The notes beneath the pieces are model-generated. The model saw nothing but the letters and a program-made list of their open reading frames with translations, was not told where the DNA came from and ran no database searches. Source: Alloascoidea africana (taxonomy: Eukaryota; Ascomycota; Alloascoideomycetes; Alloascoideales; Alloascoideaceae). From it: 64,000 nucleotides of DNA. Shown one piece after another: positions 30,401 to 40,599 of this stretch; within the stretch, counting starts at the first letter, position 1; every line of letters starts with the position of its first letter. The stretch spans positions 186,001 through 250,000 of the forward strand of contig JAKTTT010000028.1 in the NCBI GenBank assembly GCA_030581615.1, in the 5' to 3' direction. The translations under genes were made by a program, and so were the position numbers.

Positions 30401-33165
30401 AGTATTTATTAAGGCCCATTTTGAAACGCCTTGCGAAACAGGGCCAGTTTATCGAGGGCGTTGCGGATATCTTTGTGGAATGGGCCAAGCGTGGTGAACA
30501 TTTGTATTCAACCTATATCGCATCTTTTATCAAAGTTATCGATTTTATAAGTTCACAAAAAAGTAGTGGGAGATTTACACAATGGCTTCTCTCTGTGGAT
30601 AAAGATCCAAGGTTGAAAGAATCCAAACTTGATCACAAAGTGCTGTTCTCAGGTGAGATGATACGACATAGTGGACAATATGCAAATACACTCAAAGATA
30701 TTCGAAAAATTTCTCAGAAAACGGGCCAAGATGGTGAGTTTGGGGACTATGATGCCGCAATTGAAGCCTGCGAAAAAGTTCATCTGACTGTGAATGAGGC
30801 CTATGGGAAAAACGAGGACAGACTCAATTTTTTCAAGTTTTGGAGTAATGTCGACATGAATGGTCATCATGGACAGATCAACCTCAACCTCGACTCTTAC
30901 GTTTATTGCTGTGAGGATGTTGTAAGAAAATCTAAAGTGGGAACTTACAGTGTGATCATTTTTGAGAGTGGCTTGCTTATCTGTGATAAGGTGAAACGAA
31001 AGGATACGAACTACTCTGACAACGATATTGATGATTCTGAAGATGACGGTTACCGTTACAAAGTGGTCGAGGAGTTTGTACCAATGTCTTTGCTCGTTAT
31101 CGAGATACCATCACCAAGTGATGGGATAACTTCAGGAAGCCGAGATATGCAGGATGACCAGGACCAGCCAATGGAAAGAGGATTGCTATCCCGGTGGACT
31201 TCTTCCTCGGATGATGGGTTTGGAACCACTGGCCCACATGACACTATAGTCTCCACTTTGGCCGATTTTGGTCAGTCTTCGTTATCTTCAAGAACGTTCG
31301 ATTCCGAGATAAGTGAACGAGGCATTAAAGAACGTTTTGAAAAATCGTGTGCTCTTAAAATTAGAGCTCTAGACTTGGGCGGCCAATCCTATATATGTTA
31401 TACAAAAACGAGTGACGACAGAACTGCCCTTTTGGACAAGTTTATTGCGATAAAAAGTGGTTTTAATTTGAAGAGTCAACAAAGAAATCTGGAACCGTTT
31501 AAACTACAAGTACTGGCAAACAGTGAATTTGGATTTGAATCCTCAAGTGTCCCTCCCAAAGTCCCCGTATACACGGTGAATAACGCTGTCGATATAGCTT
31601 TGGAGGAGTACAATGACCGTAGTCAACGGTTTATAGGCAATTATGGCTCCGGTTTTGCGGCTTCTGTCAGTTCTGGTGGTACTTTTGGCAGCAACACAAC
31701 TGTTTGGAATCCTGGATCAATTCCAAGAGCACTCACAAGGGCCGACATTTTTTGTGCCAAGTCCTTCAACTATGTGAATACGAATTACATCCTGGTCGGT
31801 ACAAACGATGGTATTTATGTTTCACAGATGGATGGAAATGTGTGCTCATGGCAGAAACTGTTGGAGTTGAAATGCGTACGACAGATGGAGGTTGCTACTT
31901 CACTTGGCATTCTTGTTGTCCTGTTTGATAAGAAACTGGTATATTTTTCCCTGGATCAGGTCATGGGGACCATTGCGGGCAATAGCCGTGGACTTTTCTC
32001 CTCTATTGGCAGAAAGTTCAAAGGGAGTCATAATCAGCAACCCTTGCCACCGGAGGCAATAGCCGCTGCCGGATCCACTGGTCAGAACACGATGAGATTC
32101 ATTTCAGATGAAGATGTCTATCTGTTTAGAATGGGTACGTTGGAAGGCCGTGAGAATACAATTTTCTACAGAAAGAAAAAATTATCAATTAGGGGAACTG
32201 AAGTGTTTAAAGTGGTTGCACCAATTGTGGGAATGACAAACCAACACTTGCCCCATCATCGTAATGAAATGATTACAATGATTGCAAATAGATACGTGAG
32301 ACGTTTTGAAGATTTGAAGAGTTTTTACATCCCATGTGCATCATATGACCTTACCATTTTGAGATCGAGGTTTGTGATTCACTCCGAGAATGGGTTTTTG
32401 GGCATGCGACTGTCAGCTTTACATCCAAGCCCAATTCCTATTCTTGATTATGTTGAGTATCAGCAAAAGCCAAAATTCCCGGATACAGCAGAATTGGATT
32501 TTGAAGGATTGAGAAAAGCTTTGTCCACCTCTGGTACTTCGCCGATTCCTTGCCAACCGTTGAGTCTGTTTAGAATAGACAATCCATATTCTGTTTCTGG
32601 ATTCGATCCTCAGTTTAACCCTACAACGAGCTTTGGCAGCAGCGGTAGCAACAACAGCGCAAGTACTGTGCAAGATTTTGAGTATTTGTTGTGTTACGAT
32701 ACTTTTGCGATTTTTTGCGGAAGAGACGGAACGATCTCTAGACAAATGGCCATTGTTTACAGTTGCGCAGCCCATAGTGTTGCCTATGAAGCTGGATTTT
32801 TGTTGATTTTTGGGGATAACATGTTAGAAATTCGGAAAATTGAAGAGGTTCCTTCGTTTGGTGTTTCGAGAGCATCATCATCTACGAACTATTCTGGCAC
32901 GACATGTGCGTCTAATAACCAGTATCGCCCGCAACAACAACAACAATTTGCTGAACAAGGTTCAAAAGAGAGTAGTGTTTCACCTATTGGCGCCATCAAA
33001 CAGATCATCACAGGCAAAGATATGATGCTGCTGGATAGTGAGCCTGGTAAAATCACGATTTCATTTAGCCATCCCAGACCAGAGATGGCGGATCGACAGA
33101 TCATATTACAACTAAAGCGCAATGAACAGTATCTCGATGAAGATACAACAAAGAGATTCGAGTGA
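27412..33165 (+). CDS. Rho1-type guanine nucleotide exchange factor (Rom2/Tus1 family: DH-PH-CNH)
   Basis: A single 1917-residue frame. Residues 1 to about 740 are Pro/Gln/Ser/Tyr-rich, including QT/QA and QP repeats. A cysteine-bearing pre-DH region follows (CYSPKC ... CYSCLCC near 865-890). The DH domain covers about 935-1130 (IEQSLIFDALRREYKFLRKI ... LLRPILKRLAKQGQFIEG). A PH-like region covers about 1150-1340, interrupted by an acidic Ser-rich insert. The CNH domain covers about 1430-1860 (RADIFCAKSFNYV ... YILVGTNDGIYV). This order matches yeast Rom1/Rom2 and Tus1, which activate Rho1 for cell-wall integrity and cytokinesis. The cysteine-rich pre-DH segment makes me lean to the Tus1/Rgf3 branch, but I cannot decide. 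At 1917 residues it is longer than its yeast relatives, mostly through the N-terminus. Confidence 0.85.
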   Translation: MSYRPPPEPPWRGSPPPPLQQQIPLATNNPVLVHSPSPHYNTAAMPPQSYGQGQRYGEMENTQFQYPTDPQYSRPQDPGASYSFSAHEFGFQSQVQTQTQTQAQAQAHSHLHQSQGQFPYDNYAQAHSRPLDNPPTAPTWDSGPHQDIPDRSAGMNVNMNPYQASQAQDFVTSPSSYSSYSSHTSTSASAITPSTGYYSENYPEKSAAAPALRHSSLSSSSASRYAPTSTSIATSTQRIQNRFSLTPAASRPYQSSQSMYSPSPYAFSQGAPAPATAATADERTTSHYQPNIRHSLYAPAPSQQTGFTSNQQSVSQTQTRARGAPSLSTHQEFDFSDPKSIEALLSGPSKPTPAPAPAHPPPPPPPPQAPVSGPVPMNTSMSTNSEEFNFYPNRYEHVRNDSIGSSNYSSYPSAPADNLADDLNSLSLSTTGSFSSTVFEPGRRTSTRTSTGTAYAAPPPPKPLPQPHPQPQPQPRPQSQPYYGGYQNETVYEEQPAVNFSRPLHDNNSLASSTSQNTHVIEHHAPPLSCLSSSSFSSSTSTSCSLGNDNSRFGSNNAFAPQSTERFSPTCPPQSQPLSASNSYQQEQADRIDNFSSSHAGQFYENPQQQQSPPFMNNPPVVPPKMPLPSSPPLTSPTSNFASPNPLSPVNFTAINPANDPLRHSYYGPSRRHSLEDKPLQGINTEPTPTPPRRSQTETSTDSTVMSPTYQIRTGQSISSPTRQSSLARSFSEGSNSEPILGILGDDWFAQCTSIWSLRSIYEWLCYVWKSIPNPAVEFELGEVRKCVSRLISWSSRSSVTNNNGTTADELTLYILKRLAQDRAISLKKQTLRGTTTEKWFMLLHANASVSGVLTSLTGANCYSPKCQITSSTGTRCYSCLCCWPFEKPPKALAVLNKETLKKKIPNFKISDLKNHTWQTYWDVSLEEMKALGCSAIEQSLIFDALRREYKFLRKIEIIVNVYGESFKSTYGLTQNPEQFYNDAFASTTPIYNLHRKYLLRPILKRLAKQGQFIEGVADIFVEWAKRGEHLYSTYIASFIKVIDFISSQKSSGRFTQWLLSVDKDPRLKESKLDHKVLFSGEMIRHSGQYANTLKDIRKISQKTGQDGEFGDYDAAIEACEKVHLTVNEAYGKNEDRLNFFKFWSNVDMNGHHGQINLNLDSYVYCCEDVVRKSKVGTYSVIIFESGLLICDKVKRKDTNYSDNDIDDSEDDGYRYKVVEEFVPMSLLVIEIPSPSDGITSGSRDMQDDQDQPMERGLLSRWTSSSDDGFGTTGPHDTIVSTLADFGQSSLSSRTFDSEISERGIKERFEKSCALKIRALDLGGQSYICYTKTSDDRTALLDKFIAIKSGFNLKSQQRNLEPFKLQVLANSEFGFESSSVPPKVPVYTVNNAVDIALEEYNDRSQRFIGNYGSGFAASVSSGGTFGSNTTVWNPGSIPRALTRADIFCAKSFNYVNTNYILVGTNDGIYVSQMDGNVCSWQKLLELKCVRQMEVATSLGILVVLFDKKLVYFSLDQVMGTIAGNSRGLFSSIGRKFKGSHNQQPLPPEAIAAAGSTGQNTMRFISDEDVYLFRMGTLEGRENTIFYRKKKLSIRGTEVFKVVAPIVGMTNQHLPHHRNEMITMIANRYVRRFEDLKSFYIPCASYDLTILRSRFVIHSENGFLGMRLSALHPSPIPILDYVEYQQKPKFPDTAELDFEGLRKALSTSGTSPIPCQPLSLFRIDNPYSVSGFDPQFNPTTSFGSSGSNNSASTVQDFEYLLCYDTFAIFCGRDGTISRQMAIVYSCAAHSVAYEAGFLLIFGDNMLEIRKIEEVPSFGVSRASSSTNYSGTTCASNNQYRPQQQQQFAEQGSKESSVSPIGAIKQIITGKDMMLLDSEPGKITISFSHPRPEMADRQIILQLKRNEQYLDEDTTKRFE
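27688..27745. repeat. CCCAAA/CCCAAG hexamer repeat coding for Gln-Thr and Gln-Ala runs
   Basis: Tandem hexamers in the GEF N-terminus; a second CAACCT-type tract lies at about 28800-28850 and codes for Pro-Gln repeats. Confidence 0.8.
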
Positions 33166-33265
33166 TTTGTTGGAATATACGATTGTATAAAACAAAATAA
33201 TTCTTTTGGCTTGATTTGGTCAATCTATGAAGTTACGGAACATACATTACTTAAAAGTTAATAAT

Positions 33266-34309
33266 CTAATGACCATGATGCTTTATCCTATAGTTGACTG
33301 CCTGTAAAGCGTAGTAGATAGTTTTAGAAACGGGCACATTGATGCCCAGCCTATCGGCGGCCCGAATGACGTTCCCACTGAGAGCCTCAAATTCGATCTC
33401 TTTGCCCTTTCTAACGTCTTGTAATGTGCTGGGAACAAATCCAGATGTATCTTTGCTGTACCAGTCAATAGCAATGTTATATTGGGAAACAGGATGTTTA
33501 TCTGACCATCTCTCTTTTCCCAGCTTTGCCTCTGCAACGGACCAAATTTCGTTAAGAAGATCGTGGAATAACTGAACCGAGCCCGAATCTACAATCTCTT
33601 TAACGTTGAGGTTGAGAATCGCGGCCGTGCTGTTGAAAGTGCCATTGGCGACCACTTTGGCCCATCGTTCAACCTCAATATCCTCCTCAATACTGGAAAT
33701 CACACCAGCGCTTTTCAACACGTTACTACTGAGGTTCTCCAATTGCGAAACGTACTTTGGCTCCTGTCTATACGGATCAACAAGACCCAGGACTATTCCA
33801 AACTGGCCAAACGAGTTGAAAGTCAGTTCGCTAGGACCCGTTAGACCAGCGGCAACGCGGACTACTCCAGACACGAGCGGCAACTGGGGATAAGCCTTGA
33901 GATAGGGATCCTCGATGCTGACACCGTTCTGAGCCAGGATCAACAAAGTTTCAGGACCTGCGAACTTCTCCAGATTCGGAATCGCAAAGTCGGGAATAAC
34001 CTTAGACGCCACTACAATGTAACTGTACTTTTCTCCATCATCCGCGTATGATGCAGCTTCAGACTCGCCAAACACCTCGTCCACTTTGAACGAAGTGTTC
34101 TGTTCAGGCGAAGCTGGAGAAAGCACCGTTATGCCCTTGTCTCTGATTTCGGAAGCGTTGGATCTTGCCAAGACAGAAACTTTACTGCTTTCTGGGAGGT
34201 TCTTCTTGAGGAGGAAAGCCAGACTAAGTCCGACAGCTCCGGCACCAACGATCAGAAAGGAGCTACTGCTGCTGCCGTTTTTTAGAGAGGTTGATTCCGA
34301 TGCAGTCAT
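33266..34309 (-). CDS. 2-dehydropantoate 2-reductase-like protein (ApbA/PanE family)
   Basis: This 347-residue enzyme has the ketopantoate reductase fold, which uses NADPH to make pantoate for CoA synthesis. The nucleotide-binding loop is VGAGAVG near residues 20-26. The central LILAQNGVSIEDPY block is next. Then comes the catalytic-lysine region RWAKVVANGTFNSTAAILN, and the C-terminal acid region KGKEIEFEALSGNVIRAADRLGI. The chosen ATG at 34309 follows a run with no upstream ATG in frame. Fungi carry several paralogues of this family with unproven substrates, so the pantothenate role is inferred, and it is not obviously the Pan5 orthologue. It is divergent from the GSK3 gene and convergent with the Rho GEF gene. 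Confidence 0.8.
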   Translation of the reverse strand: MTASESTSLKNGSSSSSFLIVGAGAVGLSLAFLLKKNLPESSKVSVLARSNASEIRDKGITVLSPASPEQNTSFKVDEVFGESEAASYADDGEKYSYIVVASKVIPDFAIPNLEKFAGPETLLILAQNGVSIEDPYLKAYPQLPLVSGVVRVAAGLTGPSELTFNSFGQFGIVLGLVDPYRQEPKYVSQLENLSSNVLKSAGVISSIEEDIEVERWAKVVANGTFNSTAAILNLNVKEIVDSGSVQLFHDLLNEIWSVAEAKLGKERWSDKHPVSQYNIAIDWYSKDTSGFVPSTLQDVRKGKEIEFEALSGNVIRAADRLGINVPVSKTIYYALQAVNYRIKHHGH

Positions 34310-34858
34310 TTTGAAAAGAAGCTTAGCAGCTGGAGATCGAGGAGAGTAGAGAGACAACAGTAATGGATGAGACAAACGTGGAAGGGCACAAAGCTACGCT
34401 TTTATATACATCTTCTGCATGTATATATCTGGGCCGAGAAGTGAGACACTGGGGAAAGAGGCATAAGAGCTCAGCTCAGCAGATTGATAAAGGTGTCAGC
34501 ATTGAGTGATATTAGGCCGAGATAAGCAATTCCACGTGAAGCCCAAGTCCAAGTCTAAGTATATAGAGGGCCGTGCTGGGCTTTGTGGCTAAACTTTCAC
34601 TTCTCGACGTTTTTGCAATTTCCACTTTGGGCGGGCCCTCCAGCAAACACCCGTGCACCCACTTCGAAACCGGCGAGACCTCTGTCCGGGTAACCCCATT
34701 GCTCCACGGTGCCTGGCTGTGAGTTTAGCCCCACCTCTCCCATTCTCCTTCGCTGGACCATCGCTTCCTTCTCTCGCACCGCTCTGTCGCACGCAAACGC
34801 GCTTCTCCGTGGTGCCTCCTTTCTGTCCTGATCTCCTTCCCCCCTTCTGTTCTCCGTT
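34310..34858. other. Divergent promoter region, reductase-like gene / GSK3
   Basis: A 0.55 kb shared upstream region. A CACGTG lies at 34533-34538, and TATATA-type stretches near 34400-34430 face the reductase gene. The GSK3 side is C/T-rich. Confidence 0.45.
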
Positions 34859-36238
34859 ATGTCCAAAGAACCCGTATCTTCAGGGATCATTCGGGAATCC
34901 GTCCTCGATGGCCACACGGGCGAGGCTCGCGATATAAGCTATACAAACGTTAAGATGGTCGGGCATGGCTCCTTTGGTGTCGTGTTTCAAACAAAGCTGC
35001 TTCCCAGTAACCAGTATGCAGCTGTGAAGAAAGTCCTTCAGGACAGGCGATATAAGGTATGTTGTAATACATATTTTTGAGTGGCTTTTCTTGAGTACTC
35101 GTTGTTTACTGGCAGAAAGAGCCGCCAGATGATATCATCAGGTAGAGAGACGACTCGAAGATGATACTTGCCTCCCCATCTATTTCTTTGCTTATTTGGG
35201 GGTTTCATATGTTGTATCATCAGGATCTGGCGTTTCTCGATCTGAATCTTCTGCTTCCCATTATGCTAAATCATTGTTTCTAATGTACACTTTTTTTAGA
35301 ATCGAGAACTCGATATCTTGAGACGAACCCACCACCCAAACGTCGTTGATCTAATAGCCTATTTCTATTCACAGACGGACAAAGATAAACTCTATCTTAA
35401 TCTGATACAGGAATATGTGCCAGAGACTGTATATCATGCATCGCACTACTTTACAAGGCAGAAAACAACAATGCCTTTATTAGAGGTCAAACTTTACACG
35501 TATCAAATCTTTCGTTCCCTTGCATACATTCATTCGAAGGGAATATGCCATCGAGATATAAAACCGCAAAATTTACTCGTGGATGCAAGAACAGGAGTGC
35601 TGAAACTGTGTGATTTTGGTTCTGCAAAAGTGCTTTTACCCTCAGAACCCAATGTTTCCTACATTTGTTCAAGGTATTACCGTGCTCCAGAGTTGATCTT
35701 TGGTGCTGTGAACTACACTACGAAAATTGATGTATGGTCTGCAGGCTGTGTGATGGCTGAATTGATGCTGGGTCAGCCACTTTTCCCTGGTGAGTCTGGG
35801 ATTGATCAACTCGTGGAGATCATAAAAGTTTTGGGCACCCCATCAAAACAACAGATTTGCACCATGAACCCAGCATACATGGAGCACAAATTCCCTCAAA
35901 TCAAGGCTCTCCCTTTTGCAAAAGTCTTGCGAAAGGCTCCTCCTGATGCACTTGATTTGGTTTCCAAGGTTCTGGAATATTCTCCAGGGAAAAGGTATTC
36001 TGCGATTCGGGCCATGACACATTACTACTTTGATGAATTGAGAGACCCAAAGACAAGGTATCGCGACATGCGAGAACCCAATGAGCCTTCGAAGGAGTTG
36101 CCACCACTTTTCAACTTTGACGAGAACGAATTGAGCATTGCTCCGGAGCTGAATGAAAAGCTCGTTCCTGTGCATGCTCGAAAACAGCTCAAGTTTAATT
36201 TTATTAAATTTCTTCCAAAGCCAGAGAAGCGCGAGTAA
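34859..36238 (+). CDS. Glycogen synthase kinase 3 homologue (Rim11/Mck1/Mrk1 family), two exons
   Basis: Exons are 34859-35056 and 35300-36238, giving 378 residues. The 243 bp intron has donor GTATGT, a TTCTAAT branch-like site and acceptor TTTAG, and it splits the GSK3 signature QDRRYK-NRELDIL. The kinase shows glycine loop [12 protein letters not shown]-type lysine (AAVKKVL), [18 protein letters not shown], and the activation-loop tyrosine in [17 protein letters not shown]. In yeast this family controls entry to meiosis, glycogen metabolism, stress response and protein turnover. It is the only GSK3 in the window, and I cannot choose among the yeast paralogues. Confidence 0.93.
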
Positions 36239-37449
36239 GAAGAGGAAGGAGGGAAAATAAAACAAAACGGAAAGGGGAAAAGGGAAAAGGGAAAGCACCC
36301 TGTGTTCTTCTCAAAGCCAATACAATTAGATTGTTTAACGTTTTTTTTTTCCTTTTTTTTTTGTTTTCTCATTTTATTACCATCTCCATTCTTATTTATT
36401 GCTCTATTGACAAACATTACGAGTGGAGTAAGCCAGATCAATGCAAAGAACGAACAGAATTCATTTGCTTTTTTTCTTTTTTCTTTTTATTCCTCTGCAG
36501 CAAGCTTAAGAGACAAAGTTGGAGTACGTCGCCGTCATCATCTTCTTTATCATCATCATGGTTAAGCATATTGGTTATTACCTTATCCTTTTCTTTTTAT
36601 TGTTTTCTTTTATCTTTTTTTTTTTAAAAAAAAAACTGATCCGCACATTTGTAATGATTATAGCAAAAACCATGATGAAGTTTTTCAATCCTCTTGTGTG
36701 GTGAGGTAGGTGAAGGAGCGACAGTTAGAATAAAATAAAAAAAAAACACGAGAAGGAAGGAAATGGCAAATCACCTCTTGTTTTTTGTTACCAAAGCAAG
36801 TTTAGGATTGTCAGAGATTCTTGACTTGATTTTTTTTCTAAGCTTTTGTTTTTCCTTTCCTTTTTTTTTTTTATTTATTTGTTTGTGATGACAATGGTAA
36901 GAATAATGATGTGCAGTATACAGGCAATGATGAAGATGATGAATTATTAGTTTATTACTACTATTATGTATGCTTTGTGAATATATCTATATTAAGCGTT
37001 AAAATGGATGAAGTAAAGGGTCAACTATTTGCATCTTGGATTGGCGAACAGTCGTCTTTGACTTTGCAAGATGGTCCTATGGCAGTCTTTATTGTAGTTC
37101 TATAAATGTTCATATTAAGGATTAAATAGGGAATAGTTAATATTAAACAGGTAGTATATTAGGCATAATTTCCCCGAACAATAAAAAGAGGAGGATATAG
37201 TTCTCAAAATCTCAAAATCAAGTCAAAGAAATAAAAAAGTTCATGATAATCAGTGCAAACACAATTAATAGCTACAATTTCTTAGAAATAAGCAAGCAAA
37301 TAAGGCAGAGCAGAGTAAAGACAAGACTTCTATAAAGAGGTAGAGAAAAAAAAATTACGGTTAAAAGTTCCTGCTATAGTATATATTCTTCGTTCTTTTT
37401 TTTGTTTTGTTTTCCTGAATGAGAGAATGGGTGGAAATTATGATACATA
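36239..37449. other. Convergent 3' region of 1.2 kb
   Basis: Lies between the ends of GSK3 and ERG3. It has a GGGAAAA-type repeat at about 36274-36296 and several long poly-T and poly-A runs. Short frames are all low-complexity products of these runs. I see no gene. Confidence 0.5.
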
Positions 37450-38541
37450 TCAATCAAGTTTCGAGGTTGGGACAGCATATTCACGTTGATCATCCTCGGA
37501 CTCAACGGACTTTCTTATCCTTTCCATTTCTGCCGATTGCTTTGAAAGAGTGGACTTGGCCAGTTTCAGTTCTTTATCCCAGAGTTCTTTCTCTGCCCTT
37601 CTATAACTTCCACCAAGTCTGTCCCAGAGCGTTGTGAACTGTCCGTAGTTGTAGTTGAAATACAGATGATGCACAGTATGACAGGCTGTACCATTAACGG
37701 CCGGATTATCGGTCAGGAATTCCCCATCGTGGATTAAAACCGTCCAGACGTTGACAAAGAAGAAGAGGAACAAGTATGCAAGCTTGTGCAGGGGGAAGAG
37801 AAACGGAAACATGTGGTAGGGCAAAGATTGAAAGTAGCCGTCCACAGGATGGAAAGCATGGGATGCAAACGGAGTACAGACAATCCACTTATGATGTGGC
37901 TTGTGTAAGACTTTGTAAATACACGGTACGTGAAGCCACTTGTGAATGTAGTAGATTCCGCAGTCGGTAAACAATATGAAGAGCGGGAATTGAAGGAAAA
38001 GGTAGGCCCAACCCCAGTCCTCAATATTCCAGTAGAGTTTACCGAATCCCCGAATTTCCATCAAAAACCAGGGCACGGTGAGAAGGCTCATCACCGGGAT
38101 TGCGTTCAAGGCAAGGTTGATTTCCAACTTTACCTGGTTCCGAAGATACTTTGGATGGTTGAAAGTCCGCTTATCAAAGATGAAGACATATGACATACAG
38201 GCACAGGAAAGGTAGAGCAGAGCACCAAAGATCCATACTGTGAAAAACAATGAAACAAATTGCCGGATGATGTTGTGTCTCTCAAATATCGACTCGGTCA
38301 TGTATTCAGATGCCGAAAAATAAACCGGCTCTCGGCCGTAAAGTCGGTCCTCTTTCTCTAACCAATGTAGAGCACCTTGTGTTTTCGTATTATTCGTTCC
38401 GAAAAACGGATCCGTGTAGTTGCCCATCTGAAGCGCAATTGATAAATAGCTGGGCAGTTTATCTGCCGTTGATCTGGGGAATAGATTGGCATAGAGCCTG
38501 TCAAAGCAATACGTATCGAGTGCTTCCAGTACGATATCCAT
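37450..38541 (-). CDS. ERG3: C-5 sterol desaturase Erg3
   Basis: This 363-residue ER membrane enzyme introduces the C5-6 double bond in late ergosterol synthesis. The three histidine boxes of the fatty-acid-hydroxylase superfamily are present: H200-KWL-H204, H213-KP-HH217 and H288-TV-HH292, with PVNGT-type text just before the third box. Hydrophobic segments lie at about 92-123, 144-160, 179-198 and 240-273. The first ATG is at 38541; an upstream open stretch has no ATG. Length and box spacing match the family. It shares a 377 bp divergent promoter with THI6. Confidence 0.93.
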   Translation of the reverse strand: MDIVLEALDTYCFDRLYANLFPRSTADKLPSYLSIALQMGNYTDPFFGTNNTKTQGALHWLEKEDRLYGREPVYFSASEYMTESIFERHNIIRQFVSLFFTVWIFGALLYLSCACMSYVFIFDKRTFNHPKYLRNQVKLEINLALNAIPVMSLLTVPWFLMEIRGFGKLYWNIEDWGWAYLFLQFPLFILFTDCGIYYIHKWLHVPCIYKVLHKPHHKWIVCTPFASHAFHPVDGYFQSLPYHMFPFLFPLHKLAYLFLFFFVNVWTVLIHDGEFLTDNPAVNGTACHTVHHLYFNYNYGQFTTLWDRLGGSYRRAEKELWDKELKLAKSTLSKQSAEMERIRKSVESEDDQREYAVPTSKLD

Positions 38542-38918
38542 CGGTGCAACAAAAAAACGTATGAGCAGCAACCAAAAAAAAACACACACACACACAGACA
38601 AAAGAAAATCTATACAAGACGCAGCCAGAACAAAAAGGAGAGGAAGAAGAAGAGGCTAGAGGGAATGGCGAGGGACTAAATGAAAACAGAGGCACAAAAA
38701 GGCAAAAACTCAAACGTCAGGAAAAGAAGACGCTCGCTCGTTGTTCTCGTTTAGCCTCACTCCCGGCCGGAATGGAAGCATGCTCGGAACACGTGACCGG
38801 CGACTCATGGCTGCCAGCAGTAGCCTTTCCCAATCGGGCAACCGGGTGGATGTGTTTATCCGAGCCCCTTGAGTCATTTGCCAACCAAGCGACGTGAAGG
38901 AGAGCGACCAGCCGCAAG
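38542..38918. promoter_or_regulatory. Shared ERG3/THI6 divergent promoter
   Basis: A 377 bp region with a CA-type dinucleotide run near 38580-38597 close to ERG3, and a CACGTG at 38790-38795 in its GC-rich, THI6-proximal half. No TPP riboswitch aptamer was recognised. Confidence 0.45.
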
Positions 38919-40574
38919 ATGACCAAGCCCGCCGTCGATTACTCGTTGTACCTGGTCACAGACTCTGGAATGATCCCCAGTGGGTCAGATCTGGTGAGTC
39001 ATGTGAAAGCTGCTGTGGAGAACGGTGCCACCTTGGTGCAACTTCGTGAGAAGGAGACAGATACAAGGACCTTCGTGGAAAAGGCACGCCTCGTTCATGA
39101 AATAACGAAGAAAGCTGGAGTTCCGTTAATCATTAACGACAGGCCAGATGTCGCATTGGCAATCGATGCTGAAGGAGTTCATGTTGGCCAGGAAGATCTG
39201 GACATACCAACGCTGCGCGGACTCATTGGCCCAGACAAAATCATTGGACTTAGCGTAGGCAAAGAAGAGGAGGCAAAAGCTGCGATTCGTGATGGAGTAG
39301 ACTATATTGGCGTTGGAATAGTGTTTCCCACAAACACTAAAAAGACGAAAAAGATCCCATTTGGAGTTGCTGGGTTGAGAAGGATTTTGACCATCCTTAA
39401 AGACGAGTCCCCAGAACGCTATATCAGCGCTGTGGGCATTGGGGGAATTAACGAAAAAAACGTCCAAAAAGTGCTCTATATGAGCTCAATTCCAGGAAGA
39501 AAGCTTGATGGCGTTGCTGTGGTCTCTTGTATAATGGCAAGCAAAGATCCAGCAAATGCCACAAAGAAGCTCTCTAGCTTGATCCATTCACCAGGGCCAT
39601 GGCATACAAACAGAGCAGATAAGCTCCAATTGACTCTGCCCACAACCCCATCGCTATCTCGATTGGACACCCTTCTTTGTCAGGTCCCCACTGTTATTGC
39701 CGCAATTGCCAAAACGTCGCCTTTTGTACATCACATAACAAACGGTGTTGTGAAGCTCTTTAGCGCCAATGCAACAATTGCAATTGGGGCTTCTCCTGCC
39801 ATGTCCGAGAACACTGGCGAGTTTGAGGACTTTAGCAAGATTCCAAACGGAGCATGTCTTATCAATATGGGCACAACAGGAGATGACGCAATAGAAATGT
39901 ACTTGACTGCTATAAAAGAGTACAATAAACGAGGGAAGCCACTTGTCTTTGATCCTGTTGGTGCTGGTGCTTCTGCATTGCGAAGACAAACCACTGATAC
40001 GCTACTGAATGCCGGACTGTTCGACTGCATCAAGGGTAATCATGCTGAGATTCTAACTGCCGCAAAGGCTGATGGGGAACTTGAAAGCGCCATGAAAGGT
40101 GTGGATAGTAATCTCGATGGATCAGATGAGCTTTTGCAGAAGCAAGTCGCCAAAGCATCGCAAAAATTAGCCATCGAGAATAGATCAATTGTGCTTTCCA
40201 CAGGAGAGGTGGACTTTCTTACCGAAGGCTTTGTAAATGGTGATCAGTATCTGCCGCTACAGGAAGAGATTGACGCCAACACTCGGGCTTTCAAAGTTAA
40301 GAATGGTCATAAATATATGGGCAAGATTACAGGTTCTGGATGTTCTCTTGGATCTGTGATTGCAGCTGCTCTTGCCGTAAACCAGGTAGATCGTCTTCTT
40401 TCGGTTTTGTCTGCACTGTTATTATATACAATTGCTGGGGAAAGAGCGGCCAAAAATGCCAGAGGACCTGGAACTTTCCTGTCTGCATTCACCGATGAGC
40501 TTTATTTGATTTCAGAAGAGAGTTTGAACGGTAACTTCTCCTGGATTAAAGATGCCAAAGTGGAGCAAATTTAG
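38919..40574 (+). CDS. THI6: Bifunctional thiamine-phosphate synthase / hydroxyethylthiazole kinase Thi6
   Basis: This 551-residue fusion catalyses two late steps of thiamine synthesis. The N-terminal half (about 1-235) is a ThiE barrel: YLVTDSG, VQLREKETDTR, IINDRPDVA, GVHVGQEDL, and YIGVGIVFPTNTKKTK, the loop that binds the substrate phosphate. The C-terminal half (about 260-551) is a ThiM kinase: VHHITNGV, ANATIAIGASPAMS, VFDPVGAGAS, KGNHAEI and ITGSGCSLG, with the catalytic Cys in the last motif. The order ThiE-ThiM and the length match fungal Thi6. The ATG at 38919 begins directly before the conserved barrel start. Confidence 0.95.
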   Translation: MTKPAVDYSLYLVTDSGMIPSGSDLVSHVKAAVENGATLVQLREKETDTRTFVEKARLVHEITKKAGVPLIINDRPDVALAIDAEGVHVGQEDLDIPTLRGLIGPDKIIGLSVGKEEEAKAAIRDGVDYIGVGIVFPTNTKKTKKIPFGVAGLRRILTILKDESPERYISAVGIGGINEKNVQKVLYMSSIPGRKLDGVAVVSCIMASKDPANATKKLSSLIHSPGPWHTNRADKLQLTLPTTPSLSRLDTLLCQVPTVIAAIAKTSPFVHHITNGVVKLFSANATIAIGASPAMSENTGEFEDFSKIPNGACLINMGTTGDDAIEMYLTAIKEYNKRGKPLVFDPVGAGASALRRQTTDTLLNAGLFDCIKGNHAEILTAAKADGELESAMKGVDSNLDGSDELLQKQVAKASQKLAIENRSIVLSTGEVDFLTEGFVNGDQYLPLQEEIDANTRAFKVKNGHKYMGKITGSGCSLGSVIAAALAVNQVDRLLSVLSALLLYTIAGERAAKNARGPGTFLSAFTDELYLISEESLNGNFSWIKDAKVEQI

Positions 40575-40599
40575 GGTTCTATTGTCTTTGAATATATAC

